Positions 22,890 to 35,869 of a stretch of 64,000 bases of DNA are shown here, in pieces; position 1 is the first letter of the stretch; each line of letters opens with the position of its first letter. Under the pieces are notes generated by a model that was not told where the DNA came from, ran no database searches, and worked only from the letters and a program-made list of their open reading frames with translations. This DNA is from Adiantum capillus-veneris (lineage: Eukaryota > Streptophyta > Polypodiopsida > Polypodiales > Pteridaceae). Where the stretch lies: assembly GCA_014529385.2 (NCBI GenBank), contig CM043953.1, positions 111,048,549 through 111,112,548 on the forward strand, written 5' to 3'. A program made the translations under genes and the position numbers.

Positions 22890-25800
22890 AGTCCTAAGAG
22901 CTAGCTTTGGGTAGTTAAGGGTTATGCTTTAACTTAGGTTAAGGGGTTACTTCAAGTGTAAGATCCTCGATTTTTGGGTCACTTTTAATAAGAGAAATAG
23001 ATTTTAATATATGCTTCGTGAAATTTTGGTTTAGAATACTTGTTTGCTAGTGTAAGGTTTTAAAGTGAAAAGAAAGGTCGTTTTCATGTTACGGTAGGTT
23101 AGCAAACATGCGTTTGATTCAATTTTGGAAAAAAAAAATCTAAATCTTTTTCATGCTCTTTGTGCTTTTTGGTGCTTTTTAGAAAAAAACAAGTTTGGAC
23201 CCTTAATCTACAAGTATCGGGGAAGGTATGGTTCAATTTTGTAAAAATTTGCTTTGTGGACACTTTTTACACTATTTTTAGCTTTTCATGATTTTTAGTT
23301 TTTTTTAATGAAAAGCAAGCCCGCTTTCTTATTCCGTTGGACAATGAAAATCCGTGGTTCAATTTTTTTAAAAATTGCTTTTTTCTTTTTACTCTATTTT
23401 TAGATTTTTGTGCTTTTTGATGCTTTTGACCTTAATATAAAAATATTATTTTTAGTCACTGTCAAATTTAAAAACGACTATCCGATCGATGAAGAAATAA
23501 GATTTTTATGAGAGTTATTTTTATGAAAAATGACATCGTAAATAGGTCGAGGTAGTACAGAACAGTCATAATTATGTCAAGCATCACAGTGCAACATAGT
23601 TTACCACGATCACATTAGTTACCAAGATACTATCCAATTAGTCAATTTTTACTATAAAGATTGACTAAAATTTGGAGAGTTAAGGAAAATTGGAGAGTTG
23701 ACGGCCAAAATCAAAGTCTATGTTTTTAGCAAAGTGCCAAAAAGTTGGAGGCTACTCCAGGTGGAGAGGTAGCACTACTTGCTGGTTTGGGCCTCACTCC
23801 AGCTTGGTAGAGTAACTATAATTTGACTTGCATGCCTCAATTTTCAATGCCAAAAATTGTGTCTACTATTTCACAACAATACGTATCTATTATACGAAGT
23901 GCTGCAAGCTCTCCATCATTACCCCCATAAGATCTCCTCTCTCATTTTTCGGAAAGAGAAGAAGAAGAATATTCTCTCTGTACTTGCTTACTATCTTCTC
24001 TTCTCTTTTCATGATGTGCGCACTCTCCAACGGCATCATGGTGAAAATATCTATGTAGCTATCATTGCTCTCTTGCAGAAAATAAAGAATCCTTTGACAT
24101 CCTCTAAACAATCTTAAAGCACAGTAAGAAGATCTAGACTCCAGAGCCATTATCTCTTTCTCTGTCTACTCTACTATCCTTTCGATGGTTGCTTTTTCAT
24201 ATACGAGGGCATGTATGGATTTTTTGGGTGTGTATGAGGATACTCTGTGTTTGTTTCATTGTGCTTAGTACACTAATTTATGTACATGATGTGTTTATGG
24301 TCACGTGTGTACATAAAAAGCGCTTTTCATTTTACGTCATCATGTAGACTGTAGGAACACTATTTTGGTCGTATCTCACAAATAGCTATGAATCATCCCA
24401 AACCCTTTCAACCAAAGATTAAACACATCATTTAATATATTTTTTTCTCTTGGGTGTCATGTGAAAATTCCAGATGAGCTAAGAGTTATGGTCAAAAAAC
24501 AGCTTCTTGTCCACTACACAGTCAAAATTTTGGACCCCACACTCCTTCGAGAACCACCATATAGACTCATCGGGTCAAAAAACCCATTTAGCCAAACCAA
24601 AACCTTGATTAAACTCATTGATAAATGTATTTATATCTCACTTTGTGAATGTGAGTTATTAATATTTCCATGTACGGATTTGCCTACGCATGTAGGGGTG
24701 CTACCAAGGGGGAGTACCATATGACGTCGTGAGTTAGACGAGTTGTTCATATATGATTTATGGTTTGTTTTGGTGATTTGATTTCAAGTGTTTGATGTCC
24801 ATAAACTTATATGGGGGTATATGGTTTTCCAACCCAAACCGTACGGTTAGATATGAATAATGTGGCTTGTATGAGTCTCATCTGGGCCAATTGATGTGAT
24901 AATTTTTTTTTCTATATTACGAGTTGAGCTTGATGCATTGGTTTGAGGTCAAATAATTTCATTTGCGTGCTATGCATGCACCCAAAAATGGCAAAATGTT
25001 GTTTTTTGCATATAACTGATTTTATGGTTTATGGTTTATCAAAGTGACGGAGCTGTTTTGCATCATATTTATGTTTATGGAATGATTTCATGTGATGTAA
25101 GGAACCTCAATAATGGATGTGGATGACTCATGTGCATGTGTATATTTCTTTCCACCCTCAAGGCCAAAAACTAGCTTTATGTGCTAGGGGGTGAGGTGCA
25201 GTCATAGTGCATCACATGCATGGTTAAACATTATCAAAACTAGACCTTGAACTCGTGTTTAGTTGCTAGTCGAACTTATTTTGTGCATACAATGTACATG
25301 TCTTAAGGGCTATGTGTGTGGACCCAATTTGATTGTAGTGGATATGTCAAACTCCAAGTGTGGGAGTAGGCTCAATATGGAATATGGTTTATGGTCAAGG
25401 GTTGAGATCCCTTATGAATTATGGTTTTGATTTTGATTTTGGAGCCAATGTGTCTCTTGGATCATTTTTTTGGGATATGGATGTGCTGCCAAAATTTTTG
25501 TAACCATGTTATGTGCTAAAGTGGTTTTGCAGGATTGGATGTGCATTACCCTGAGTTGGATGGAGTACTCACCCATGTGATGTGATTGGATTATGGTTTA
25601 TGGTTTTGATTTGGAACATGGAGGGGTTTTGATGGTTTATGGTGGACGTGTAAGGATAGAGATCCTGTACAGTCTGACTAATTGAAAAAGATTGATTGTC
25701 ATATGGAAGATTCTATTGTGATTGGACTCATGTGTTATGTCTCTTATGGCAGCGTTGCTACAACACTAGGATCACCTACATTGCTTATCCTTGGGCAAAA

Positions 25801-26339
25801 GGGCCAATGACCTAGGGCTTTGTTGGATCAGGGGTGTTTCTTAGGTCTTCTTTCTTTTAGGCTCATCTACACGATTAGTGCGTCAAGGTTGCATGACATG
25901 TACGACTGACACATCGGGGATCTTGCCTTGGATTTTCCTAAACACCCAATGATGGGCATTGAAGTGGCATGGCACCAAAATTGGTATGGTTAGTGTTGTT
26001 ACCCTACAACCTACTGGTATTTGGGACCCTTTTAGAGCTCGCGTTCACGGAGGGAGAAAAAGCGGCCTCAGCTATGTCTAGCTCAGTTAGGTTGGAGGTG
26101 TTCTGGCTCTCTCCTTGCGAAGTGAAATTCTCTTTGTCCATAGTAGAGTGGAAGTGAATGGGTGGACCGGTCAATCCCTACACATGGTCCGATGCTCTGC
26201 TAGTCATTTTATATTTTGATGTCATAGAATACCTAGATTTTGTTATTGCACTAATACATGGTTGCCTATTTCATTTAGATGGGGCATTTAAAGATTCTCT
26301 TTTTTCATTCTCCTATGTCTTTGTGCACTCTATTTCAGG

Positions 26340-26341
<2 letters not shown>
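22890..26341. other. About 3.4 kb with no gene seen
   Basis: Sequence is AT-rich, with recurring TATGGTTTATGGTTTTG-like phrases between about 24750 and 25630 that suggest decayed repeat or LTR sequence. Short ORFs (for example 24461-24724) have no recognisable domain. Confidence 0.55.

Positions 26342-26400
<59 letters not shown>
26342..26400. repeat. (CT)n microsatellite, left part split by element B
   Basis: A nearly pure CT run of about 57 bp that ends 3 bp before the 5' LTR of element B. A second CT run of 26 bp starts immediately after the 3' LTR at 47807, so the two were one tract before insertion. Confidence 0.95.
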
Positions 26401-26403
<3 letters not shown>

Positions 26404-26404
<1 letters not shown>

Positions 26405-27319
26405 GTTAGAAGTTGGACACACCCTACGGAAAATGACAGCTCGGCAGATTATTATTTTTTGTAATTATTCACCCGACATTTCACCTTTGTAAATATTGGG
26501 GCTTACAGAAGTTTCCAGATCGTATCCCAGTTTTGACACTTAGATTGAGTACATGGTTAAATTGGAACATTAGGGTTTGAGAATTGTAAGGTATTTATAC
26601 CAGTTTTTGACCTTAACGAAAAACCTTTTGTCATTTTAAAAAAAGTTTGAAGTCTGTGAGTGAGCGTACTGTGTACGAGAGAGTGTGAGAGCTTCATCTT
26701 GACGCTATTGTGTACCGGTGGTCGAAATCGAGTGCAGAGAAGTGCAGCGTGTTGCCCCCGATGAGAGCTACGTGCCAATACCTACATTGTGCGCGTACGG
26801 TCCGGTTTTGCGAGCTCCATCTATGAGCTTCATCTGGTAATTTGGTGAGCATACGTTGTCCAATATTGCATTTCAGCATATCCACGCATTTACGTTGAGT
26901 AGAGCTACACATTAGGCACTTTAGTTTTTGGAAACGACGAACTGTAAATTTCGGCCAGACATCTTACGTGATTTTGCACCAGGTGTTTTGGGTTGGGATT
27001 TTGGTTCATAGAGCTTAGGGAGAGCGACCTATTGGTGTTAGTAGGGTCTCCTTCAAGTTCTGTGGCGTTTCAAGATTGGTTGATGGGTATTGGGCTCTAG
27101 AAAGCGTTGTAGGAAGTTTCCTCTTATGCACTCCTGAAGACTATAGCTTAGACATTGGGTAGAGACCTCTGTAGGAATTAGTTAGGAGTCGGCCAAGTGT
27201 AGGTTGAAACCCTATGCTTGATTCCACACGCCTGCAGGTCGAGCTTGGTCCTTAGTTGAAAAATCTTGTTAGGTGAGTTCTCGCTGTGCTCATGTCTGTC
27301 GCGGCATATCCATCCAACA
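26404..27319 (+). repeat. 5' LTR of element B
   Basis: It starts TGTTAGAAGTTGGACACACC and ends ATCCATCCAACA. It matches the 3' LTR at 46854-47806 over its whole length, with small gaps. A TATA-like TATTTATA lies at 26592-26599. It is followed after one base by the primer site. A half-palindrome GACATCTTACGTG lies at 26958-26970. Confidence 0.95.
26592..26599 (+). promoter_or_regulatory. TATA-like box in 5' LTR of element B
   Basis: TATTTATA within GGTATTTATACC, conserved in the 3' LTR at 47055-47062. The position, about 190 bp into the LTR, suits a U3 promoter. No experimental start is known. Confidence 0.55.
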
Positions 27320-27320
27320 T

Positions 27321-27338
27321 TGGCGCCGCTGCCGGGGA
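27321..27338 (+). other. Primer binding site, tRNA-Asp type
   Basis: TGGCGCCGCTGCCGGGGA begins one base after the LTR end. It matches the 3' end of plant tRNA-Asp (complement CCGGCAACGGCGCCA) except at one position. This primer type is usual for Athila and Tat/Ogre lineages of plant Ty3/gypsy. Confidence 0.9.
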
Positions 27339-27862
27339 CGAAAACCCTAGGTAGGTGACTGAGACTAGTCCTTGAGGATAGAGATTCGTTGGCTTTCCAA
27401 GAGTCTCGTTTTACATTTAGATAAGGATCAGAGGGTGGAGGACTCTCTAGGTCTTAGAGGGAGGCTAGGGAGCGTGTGTCTGGCCTAGATCCTTCACCTT
27501 AGGTAGATTTAGGTAGATTGAGATAGTTTTAGGTATTAGTTGAGTTATTGAGTAGGAGTTGGAGTGGTAGAAGCGGTGAAAGGAGAGCTTGAGAGTCCAG
27601 AGAGGCCAGGAAGCAACCAAAACACCCTTATCACCATTTCACATGAGGAGTAGGAGTAGAGTAAGTAGGACATCATGATTTAGGATCTAGAGCACTTCAT
27701 GCATGTATACTTGCTTGTTAGATTCATTACAAAGTTGTAAAAGACACAAAAGTGTGTTTGAAAGCTGAAGTGAAGTCCAAAAGTTGCTGTGAATGTTTCT
27801 GATAGAGATGCAGAGCATCAATAGCATTTCTGTCAGGAAAAAATTTAATTTTAAGCCAATAG

Positions 27863-28730
27863 GACATCCTACGTGTAGGATGTCTACAGGCTAATTTGGT
27901 GGAAATTTAGGAATTTTGAGTTGACCAGTGTGTCAAAAAGGTAGGTTTTACCCTATTTTCACGTGGAAAGTGGAAATTTGACCATATCTTGAGAGAATAA
28001 GGCCAGATAGATAGAAATTGCCAGACATCCTACCCAAATTGTGCCAAGGCATTATTTTAAGACCAAAACCATAGGATGATTGAATGAGCGTGATCTTCAT
28101 GATATATTGAGTGACTGAGAGAGGTTTCATCTCATTTGGGTGAGAAAAATTGGGTTCTAAGCAGACTTTAGCACTTTTGACTGAAAAAGGCTAGAACAGC
28201 TAAAATTGGGGACTTTTGAAATCCAAACCAAAATCTAAGCATACCACTGGGTTGCTGACATCAAGGGGAAGTTGTGGATCAAGTTTGGGGTCAAACAGTC
28301 CAAAAAGACATCCTACACGTAGGATGTCATCTGTGTGATCTTGCACTCCAAACTCAGTTTTGAGCATACCAAAGTGATCAGCACCTCAAGAGAAGCCTGT
28401 GCTTTGCATTTGAATCAATTCAGAGCAAAAATACATGCTACACGTAGAATGTCTAAAGCAAGAAATTGAAGCGAGATACTGAATGTAGGCATAGCAGGGT
28501 GCTGTATAGCCTGAGGCAAGCCTCCTAGTCAATTTTGGTCCAAATTGGAGTTGATTAGACTGATCAAGACCAACATCAAGCTGTCGAAATAGATTTATGA
28601 TCCATTGACCAGCTTATAGGTGCTCAAATCAAAAAGTAAAAACAGATGTGGACTCAGAACATCAAGGGGAATCCATAGTGCAAAAAATCTAAGCAAAATA
28701 GAGAAGGAGACATCCTACGTGTAGGATGTC
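27863..28730. repeat. Palindrome array B1 in leader: ACATCCTACGCGTAGGATGT family
   Basis: Full dyads lie at 27863-27884 (core CGTG), 28307-28328 (CACG) and 28709-28730 (CGTG). A degenerate copy lies at 28432-28453 and a half-copy GACATCCTACCC at 28024. Arms GACATCCTA and TAGGATGTC are perfect in the three full copies. Three copies are preceded about 50 bp upstream by a version of ACATCAAGGGGAAG, so they are parts of decayed repeat units. In RNA each could form a 9-10 bp hairpin stem. Confidence 0.88.
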
Positions 28731-28972
28731 TACTAAGGCTTAGTGAAGAGAAAATTTGACTGAGCTTATATAGTGAGCTTCCATTTGACTTAAGGTTTCC
28801 AAAAATTCTTTCAGAAGTGAATTTGGACCTTGTTTGACCTTTTGATGGAGCAAAGATAGAATTAAGACTTTTCAGGTAAATTGACCAACATCCAAGGGAA
28901 GTACAGTTCCAGATTAGCAGACCTAATACAGAGCATCAACAGTGTATAAAATATTGTAGTGGTTGAGGATAA

Positions 28973-29175
28973 CTCTCCAGTTATACCAATCATTACTAAA
29001 ATCACCTCTAGCGGTTAAATGCTTTGATTCAATTGTCGAAATTAAACGCTTGTGTACAGGTATATTCAGCAGCAAAGCCTCTCCAGTTATACCAATCATT
29101 ACTAAAATCACCTCTAGCGGTTAAATGCTTTGATTCGATTGCCAAAATTAAACGCTTGTGTACAGGTATATTCAG
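28973..29175. repeat. 106-bp tandem duplication in element B leader
   Basis: The segment from CTCTCCAGTTATACCAATCA at 28973 recurs at 29079 with very few differences (CAATTGTCG against CGATTGCCA). It ends just upstream of the gag-region start at 29260. Confidence 0.95.
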
Positions 29176-29259
29176 GAGAAGCAAAGCAAGAAGTTGTGCA
29201 GAAACTGATCCTTTGCCAGGTGAGTGGTGGATTTGTGATAAATTGCATTGCTAAGTTTG

Positions 29260-30480
29260 ATGAATTTAAGATCAGGAAGATACATTTTTAGAGATCAAAA
29301 GGTGGCAGGTGATCAGGGTAGCTTAGTGTCCACTGAGGAGAGTGTAACTCAGGCAAGGCTAGATCCACTAGCACCGATTATTGAGGAGGGTAGTGATACT
29401 GACACTTCATCAGACAAATCCTTCTTCATGATGGGTAGTCAACAGTCAGGAGGTTTCACCTATGACAGACCAATGCCAGGAGGAAGCACCTCCCTAAATC
29501 ATTTGAATGATTCCAAGTTCACTGAGATCTTCTTAGAAGGAACAAACTCGAGGGGAGCCCTAGTTTATTCTAACTATCGAGGACGCAAGTGTATTTGTAT
29601 TGAAGAAAGGCCGGCTCAGAGACTGGAGATAATTCTAGTCTATGATGATGGAGATAGATTCCGAGACGAAAAGGGGAACCACTATCTGATAGTTAGTAAC
29701 CCTGAGGATTACAATAGATATGGAGATAACATGGCGAAGGGGAAAATGGTTTCAAAATCTCAAGAACCACCTCCAAACATTGATCTACCCAGAGCACTTT
29801 TTATGTATGATAAGAAAACAACCAGGGTTTCAACTTATAATGAGAATGTGGGAATTTACAAACATGAGAGCGAGGGAATAGTCTCTTAATTTTGTTGCAA
29901 AGAACCATACCCAAACGAGTTAAGCAAAGATAAGGTTCTTTACTAATTCTCTTATGAAATTGCTATGGGGAAGGATATCGTTTTTGTTGATAGGTACGGG
30001 CAACGTATTCTCCCAGAGGAGGTAGAAAAGGCAACAGTTCCAGGAGCATCAACATATGCCCCCGATGAAGTGCCAAGATCCACCTACACCCCTAGCAAGT
30101 CGACAAATCCCTTTTCAGAGGAGTATGACGTGACCTCACATTCTACCCGATAGCATACATTCAACAACCAAAACCAACCAGCAACCCAACCATCATTGCA
30201 GGCATGGCTTCGACAGACTACAACATTAGAACAAGACCAAGATCGAGATGGTTATCAAGCCGCACGAGGGCTAAGGGATTTACAAGAACCACCACTCTAT
30301 TCATGGTATCAAGGAGAGAGTAAGCCAAAGACTCGAGGGTCAACAGAGCCTGGAAGACCACCCATAGAACGAGTTCGAAGAGATGAACCATCTCTTGCAA
30401 GAACTGTTAGAAATTATGGCTTAGGAGCACCATTGGGAGAAGAACCAGCCCACTACTGAAGGCCAGAGGAGGTATATAGA
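29260..30480 (+). pseudogene. Element B gag N-terminal region
   Basis: The open frame from 29260 (MNLRSGRYIFRDQK) resembles the LRSG start of many plant Ty3/gypsy Gags. It contains an acidic segment (EEGSDTDTSSDKSFFMM) and LEIILVYDDGDRF. Further frames to 30459 are P/R/E-rich, for example TRGSTEPGRPPIERVRRDEP. It lies directly upstream of the gag core. The ATG is chosen because LRSG follows at once. Broken; fossil. Confidence 0.65.
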
Positions 30481-32770
30481 TTGGGACAAGGAGATCCAAT
30501 GATGAGATTTGTAGACCATCGTAGAATTAGACCTTCTCAAGTACAAAAATGGATAAACAAGAAATACACGGGAAACAGGGATCCTAGGGACCATGTAGCA
30601 GCCTTTGTGCGTGTAATTAGAGCTGAAGAGGTGTTAGACTTCCCTACCCAATTTGTAGGGTTTAGACTAACCCTCGAGGATGACGCTGCTACTTGGTTTG
30701 ACTCTGTGGAGCATGGAGACTTTGATTCTATGGAGGAGGTGTCTGACGAGTTTATTGAGGAATTCTCACAAAGGGGGATAGCTCATAATACAAACTCACA
30801 AATCCATAAATTCAAACAGAAAGATGGGGAATCTGTGCGAAAGGCAACCCTCCGATTAAAAATATATGTTAAGTTCTGCCCTGTGGAAGAACTGCCAACT
30901 CAGTCCAGACTTATGCTTATATTTATCCAAGGACTAAGGAATGCAGATCTCCAGAAGAACTTACATATGAAGAGGAGCACGACGTTGAATGAGTTAACTA
31001 AGGAGGCTCTTTACCTTGTAGACAATTGTGTGGTCTACAAAGAGGGTGAGTTCAAGGATCTTGACGACGATTCATCCTCACAACAAAGTGGAAGAAAGTC
31101 TTCTACGACAGCATCGAAAGGAGAAGTAGCCGTAAACCAGGAGCAACTTGTAGAGGAAGTGCTAAAAAAGATTAACTTGTACGCCAAACTCGAAGCTAAA
31201 CAGCCCAAGTGGTGTGCTATTGAACAAAAATGGACAAACCATGGGATAGAGGAATGTTATTATAACAAGGGATATGTGAGAGAGATACCTTATGATCCCC
31301 AAGCTCAGGTAGCATCTCCTCAAATTCCATCGATGCCTAGGTATCAAGCAGGCAACCTACTAGGACCTGTAGGTGTAGAAAGACCACAACCAGTGTTGGG
31401 GCAACAACCACCCCTACCAGGATTACGACCAGTTGGCATAAGATACACACCAACCGTAACCAAATCAGAAGAGAAGTTTTTGGTGCCTATGCATGCATAT
31501 TATGAAGATCCCAATGGATATGCGAAAAATCCTGTCTATTAGCCACCGGAAGAACCCTCAACACCAGAACCATGGCGCATGATGGGAAATGCAAGACCAC
31601 CAACAGCTGCACAGATAGCAGGAGAAGGAAGATATAGCTTGGATGAACGAACATTGTTGTTCATAGCCAACGGAGGCATGGGCGGACAGAGACATACATA
31701 CCAGTAAAGAGGATCTCAAGGAGCACCTCAACAGCCTAAAGGACCCTGCTACAAGTGTGGTGGAGACCATTGGCTAAGAGACTGTCCTCATGATGAAATC
31801 ATTAGAGTCAACGCATATTGCACCGAGTGTGGAGTTACTCATTTGATTCCTAATTGCCCTAAGAACCCAAGCAAAGGAGCAAAAACTACCTTGAACATGC
31901 TGGAAATAGTGCCTTCCATTGGAGGGTCAGAAAACGAAACAATAATACCCATTCAGGCAGTGACACGAGCCCAAGCTCAAAGAATGACGAACGAACCCAT
32001 AATTGAAGAGCCAAAAACCGATGCCCCAAGTTCAGAAACGAAAAATCCGAGAAGTAGTTGGAAAGCTAGAAAGGCGCGTATGAAAGCCAGGAAAGAACGA
32101 GAGCAAATGGCTCTATCCGAGGAGTTAAAACACACAAAGGATAGATCAGAGCGGTTAGAGGATCTAGCTAGCCTAAGCTCACACACTACGGCAACCATAG
32201 CACCCAAGGAAATAGCAGAACCCAAAAGTGCAGGATCGGGAAGATCAGTACTGGCAGACAAGGTAAATGAGTAGTTAGATGCACTTTTAAAAGCTTACAA
32301 AGCCAGAATCAAAAAGAACCAAACCCAAAAGCAAAGATGGATGACTTATCCATATGCTGAAATAGAAAAACAGAGGTTGGAAATGTGTAGAAAGATGATT
32401 GACATGAAGTTGGCATGATTGGCATGAAGTACCAGCTCCCACTCCTATCAAACCAGCTTTAGAGGAACAAGTAGAAACGAAGGAAAGACTCACGAATGCT
32501 TATGAGTCTAGGGGAAAGCCTATCATAGTGTCAAATACAACAGATGAGGCAAGTGACGGGTTCCAGCCTAAAACATTGATAGAAATGGGTAAGGATTGTA
32601 ATGGTCTAGATGATCTGTGGAAGCAAATCCGTGAGGCCAACGAAGCTAACAGGGTGAGTTACCACAGGAACAACACGAGAAAAGAGAAAAATGAGATCTT
32701 ACCTCCTATTGAAGAATTTGAGGCAAGATCACAAATGAACTTTGATATACATTCACAAGGGGGAGACTAG
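30481..32770 (+). pseudogene. Element B gag core, two zinc knuckles and coiled-coil linker
   Basis: The capsid-type segment (30481-31090) includes RPSQVQKWINKKYTG, EDDAATWFDSVEHGD, EFIEEFSQRGIAHNTNSQI and LTKEALYLVDNC, typical of the retrotransposon gag family. Two knuckles follow: CYKCGGDHWLRDC (31747-31785) and CTECGVTHLIPNC (31819-31857), both CX2CX3HX4C, one residue shorter than the usual CX2CX4HX4C. A basic, coiled-coil-like linker (about 32040-32270, KARKARMKARKEREQM) follows before the protease. Gag packages element RNA. Broken in a few places; fossil. Confidence 0.88.
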
Positions 32771-33079
32771 GGATCAATTAGTTCGATACACAGCCAACCA
32801 GACTCGCTGAAAACTCTACCCTCTTATCAAGGAGAGTATGAAGCCAAGTCTGAGGTGAGATCAATTCCATCGCAAAGACTTTCTTCTAACAAAGTGATGG
32901 ATTCACAAGGGTTGATTGAGTTATTGTCCACCCCGGTGGCATGCACAATCACATTAGCCAAACTCCTAAGGTTACGACCAAACATGTGGACCATAGTAGG
33001 CAAATGCCTAGAAAAATTTGGAGTGAAAGATCCCACCTCGAAGCTTCAGGAAGGATTAGAGAATTGGACAGGCCTCAAC

Positions 33080-34540
33080 TAAACACTAGGCCAGTACTTT
33101 AAACAAGTTTGGAGAGTATTGCGAGGGAGAAGATGGAAACACCACGCTACCAGTATAATTCCAAGGAGTAGTTTCCAAAGCTATTCTTGACAGTGGAGCA
33201 GGAGTCACTATCGCCACCAAGGAAATCTGGAAAAAATGGGGAAAACCGGCTTTGAGGGCTACCAGAATGAAATTGAAATTGGAAGATGGATTCATGGAGA
33301 AACCTCTAGGACTCTTAGAAAAAGTGATTGTCACCTCGTGCGGAATTGAGTATGAGCATACATTTGCAATAGTCGACTTTGACAAAAAGAACAATTACGA
33401 GATCATCTTGGGAAGACCATTCATGAGACAATTAAAGATGGTTCAGGATTGGGGTTACGACCACATATACCTCAGACATGGTGAGACAACAACCAAAATA
33501 CACCTAAAAGACCATAGCTACAAGGATGTGAACCAGACACCAGTGGAAGAGTTTGATTTAGCTACATTAGCAGGGCAACAAAAAGAGCTATGGATGTGCG
33601 GAGCTTCACATTGTGGGAGCTTAAAAAGAGAGGAATGTGTCTTAGAAAGATCTATTGAGGACAAGGATTATATTCCGGAACCTTTTCCTGAAGATGCCTT
33701 GGAACCTTTGGAATGGGAACACATACTGGCAACATTGGATGTCTATACCATTACAGATAGGCCAACAACAAAATTTTGCGATAAGGATGGCTATGATGTG
33801 CTACCCTATTACATGGTAAGCCTTATACCAGGAGGAGATGAGATGGTAGAACCACTAGAACAAGAAGAGTTTTATAACTCCTCTGAGAATCTGGAGGTAA
33901 ATAACGATGCAGATAATGAGTTTTCAGACAACTCAAGTGAGGGTGGGGAGAAAACAGTTTTATGATTTTGCCAATCAGCACCCTAGACGCCAGGAACACT
34001 ATAGGAGAAAACGAGCAAAAAACAAAGCGAGAGAGAACCTGATGCCCAAGATGAAAGATAAAACTCACTATCTAATGCTTTTGAAAGCAGAGGATTGTGT
34101 AAAAGATCAAATATCAGGAGGGTTCTCAAAAGTTCGAAGGAAAAGAACGCGAGAGGAAATAAGACAAGTACGGAAAGCTAAAACAGAAACAAAATCAAAG
34201 AATCCCAAAACTCAAAAAAAGAAACAACAAAAGACCCAGAGTGGACCAAACTCGAGCGTAAACAGAAATACCAAGAACTAAAACGGTCTTTACGAGAGGT
34301 ATGGACTACTGAGGGAGATAGTGATGGTAAGGGGGAGTCAGAAAAAGGAAACATGAATGTACCATCACACTATCAGAAATTCACCATCCAGGATAGAAAA
34401 ATCATAATGACACCACCAGTCAGGGAAAGAACAAACCAAGAATCTTACGATGGGCCAGAAAATGCAAAAAGGATAGACCTCGTTGAACCAGGTGAAGAGC
34501 CTCATCCGGTCTATATCGCAACCGATTTAGAGCCTTAAGA
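33080..34540 (+). pseudogene. Element B aspartic protease and PR-RT linker
   Basis: The active-site segment ILDSGAGVTIATKEIWKKWG lies near 33180-33240. Then come SCGIEYEHTFAIVDF, YEIILGRPFMRQLKMVQDWG and YIYLRHGETTT. The remainder to about 34540 is an acidic then very basic linker (RKRTREEIRQVRKAKTETK) and SHYQKFTIQDRKI before RT. The family role is polyprotein processing. Fossil. Confidence 0.88.
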
Positions 34541-35869
34541 AGAAGAACTGCTAACACAACTTCTCAAGAAGTATAAGAATGTGTTTGCATGGTCCTACAA
34601 AGACCTCAAAGGAGTTGATCCATCGATATGCCAACATACAATTCCTTTGAAATCAGATGCCAAACCTAGCAAATAGCGTCCTTATACATATAATGATACA
34701 TTTGCTAAACAAATCAAAGAGGAGATTGACAAGCTGATGGATGCTGAATTCATCTATGAAATCGAACATACAGATTGGGTGTCACCCATTGTGGTTGTCC
34801 CCAAAAAGAACAGAAAACTGCAAGTGTGTGTAAACCTCAAAAAGGTAAATGCAGCCACCATAAGGGATAATTATCCCTTGCCAATCACAGAACATGTACT
34901 TGAGAGGGTGGCCGGGAAACGGGCTTATTCCTTCCTAGATGGTTTTTCAAGATACAACCAACTGGAAATTGCAATAGAGGATCAACACAAAACAGCGTTT
35001 TCCACAGAATGGGGAATATATGTGTATCGAGTTATGCCTTTTGGCTTAACTAATGCCCCAGCTACTTTTCAAAGGTTAATGAAGCATGCGTTCAAAGAAT
35101 ACCTAAGAATATTCTTAGAAATATACATGGATGATCTTTGTGTACACTCTCTTCTACGAGAGGAACATATTGACCATTTGCAAAAGGTATTTGAAAAATG
35201 TAGAACATATCGAATCTGTCTTAACCCTGAAAAGTGTATTTTTATGATGGTTAGGCAAGGCCGCATCTTAGGACACATTGTCTCAAGAAATGGCATAACC
35301 ATAGACCTAGACAAAATCAAAGTCATAGTATACCTGCCCAAGCCTACTAATGCAAAATAAGTGCAATCCTTCATGGGACACTACGGATATTATCGAAGAT
35401 TCATATATGTATGCAGTCATCGCACAACCTCTGTATCGTTTGCTAGTCAGTTTCAACTAGACTGGGGAGTATGAAACTTCATTCCAAAAGCTGAAGGAAA
35501 ACCTTGTATCCGCACCTGTACTTAAAGCACCGGATTGGGAAAAGATATTCCATGTTCACATTGGGAGTATTCTGGCTCAACCTGGAGACGGAACAATGGA
35601 TTTTCCAGTTTGTTATGCAAGCCAACAATTAAATAGTGCGGAAAAGAACTACACAACCACCGAAAGAGAGGGGTTAGGAATGATTTAGGCTGTAAAGAAA
35701 TTTCGGCATTATTTGCTCACAAACAAATTTGTGTTCTTCACAGACCATCAAGCTCTTTTGTATCTGGTAAATAAACCATGCAATACATGAGAGAATTGTA
35801 TGATGGTTTATTGTATTGCTAGAGTTTGAGTTCACAGTGGTAGTCAAAAAGGATACAACTCATCTACTG
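34541..35869 (+). pseudogene. Element B reverse transcriptase and RNase H (5' part)
   Basis: RT motifs: FAWSYKDLKGVDP, DWVSPIVVVPKKNRKL, RDNYPLPITEHVLERVAG, YSFLDGFSRYNQLEI, RVMPFGLTNAPATFQRL and catalytic YMDD (EIYMDDLCVHS), then GRILGHIVSRNGI. RNase H follows from about 35520 with CYASQQLN and TDHQALLYLVNK, until it is interrupted near 35870 by a foreign insertion. Its remaining part resumes near 38205. Fossil. Confidence 0.92.

Larger units (their letters stand above)
27339..29259 (+). other. Element B leader, non-coding
   Basis: About 1.9 kb between the primer site and the first gag-region ATG. It has no long ORF. It carries palindrome copies (27863-28730), the recurring phrase ACATCAAGGGGAAG about 50 bp before palindromes, and a 106-bp tandem duplication. 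A long leader of this kind would be present in genomic RNA and could hold packaging or translation signals. Confidence 0.7.

Noticed and set aside
26158-26464. Two plus-strand ORFs ending in Ser-Leu repeats
   Set aside because: They are created by the CT run next to element B's LTR.
27863-28730. Rho-independent terminators
   Set aside because: The hairpins are not followed by T-runs, and the setting is eukaryotic.
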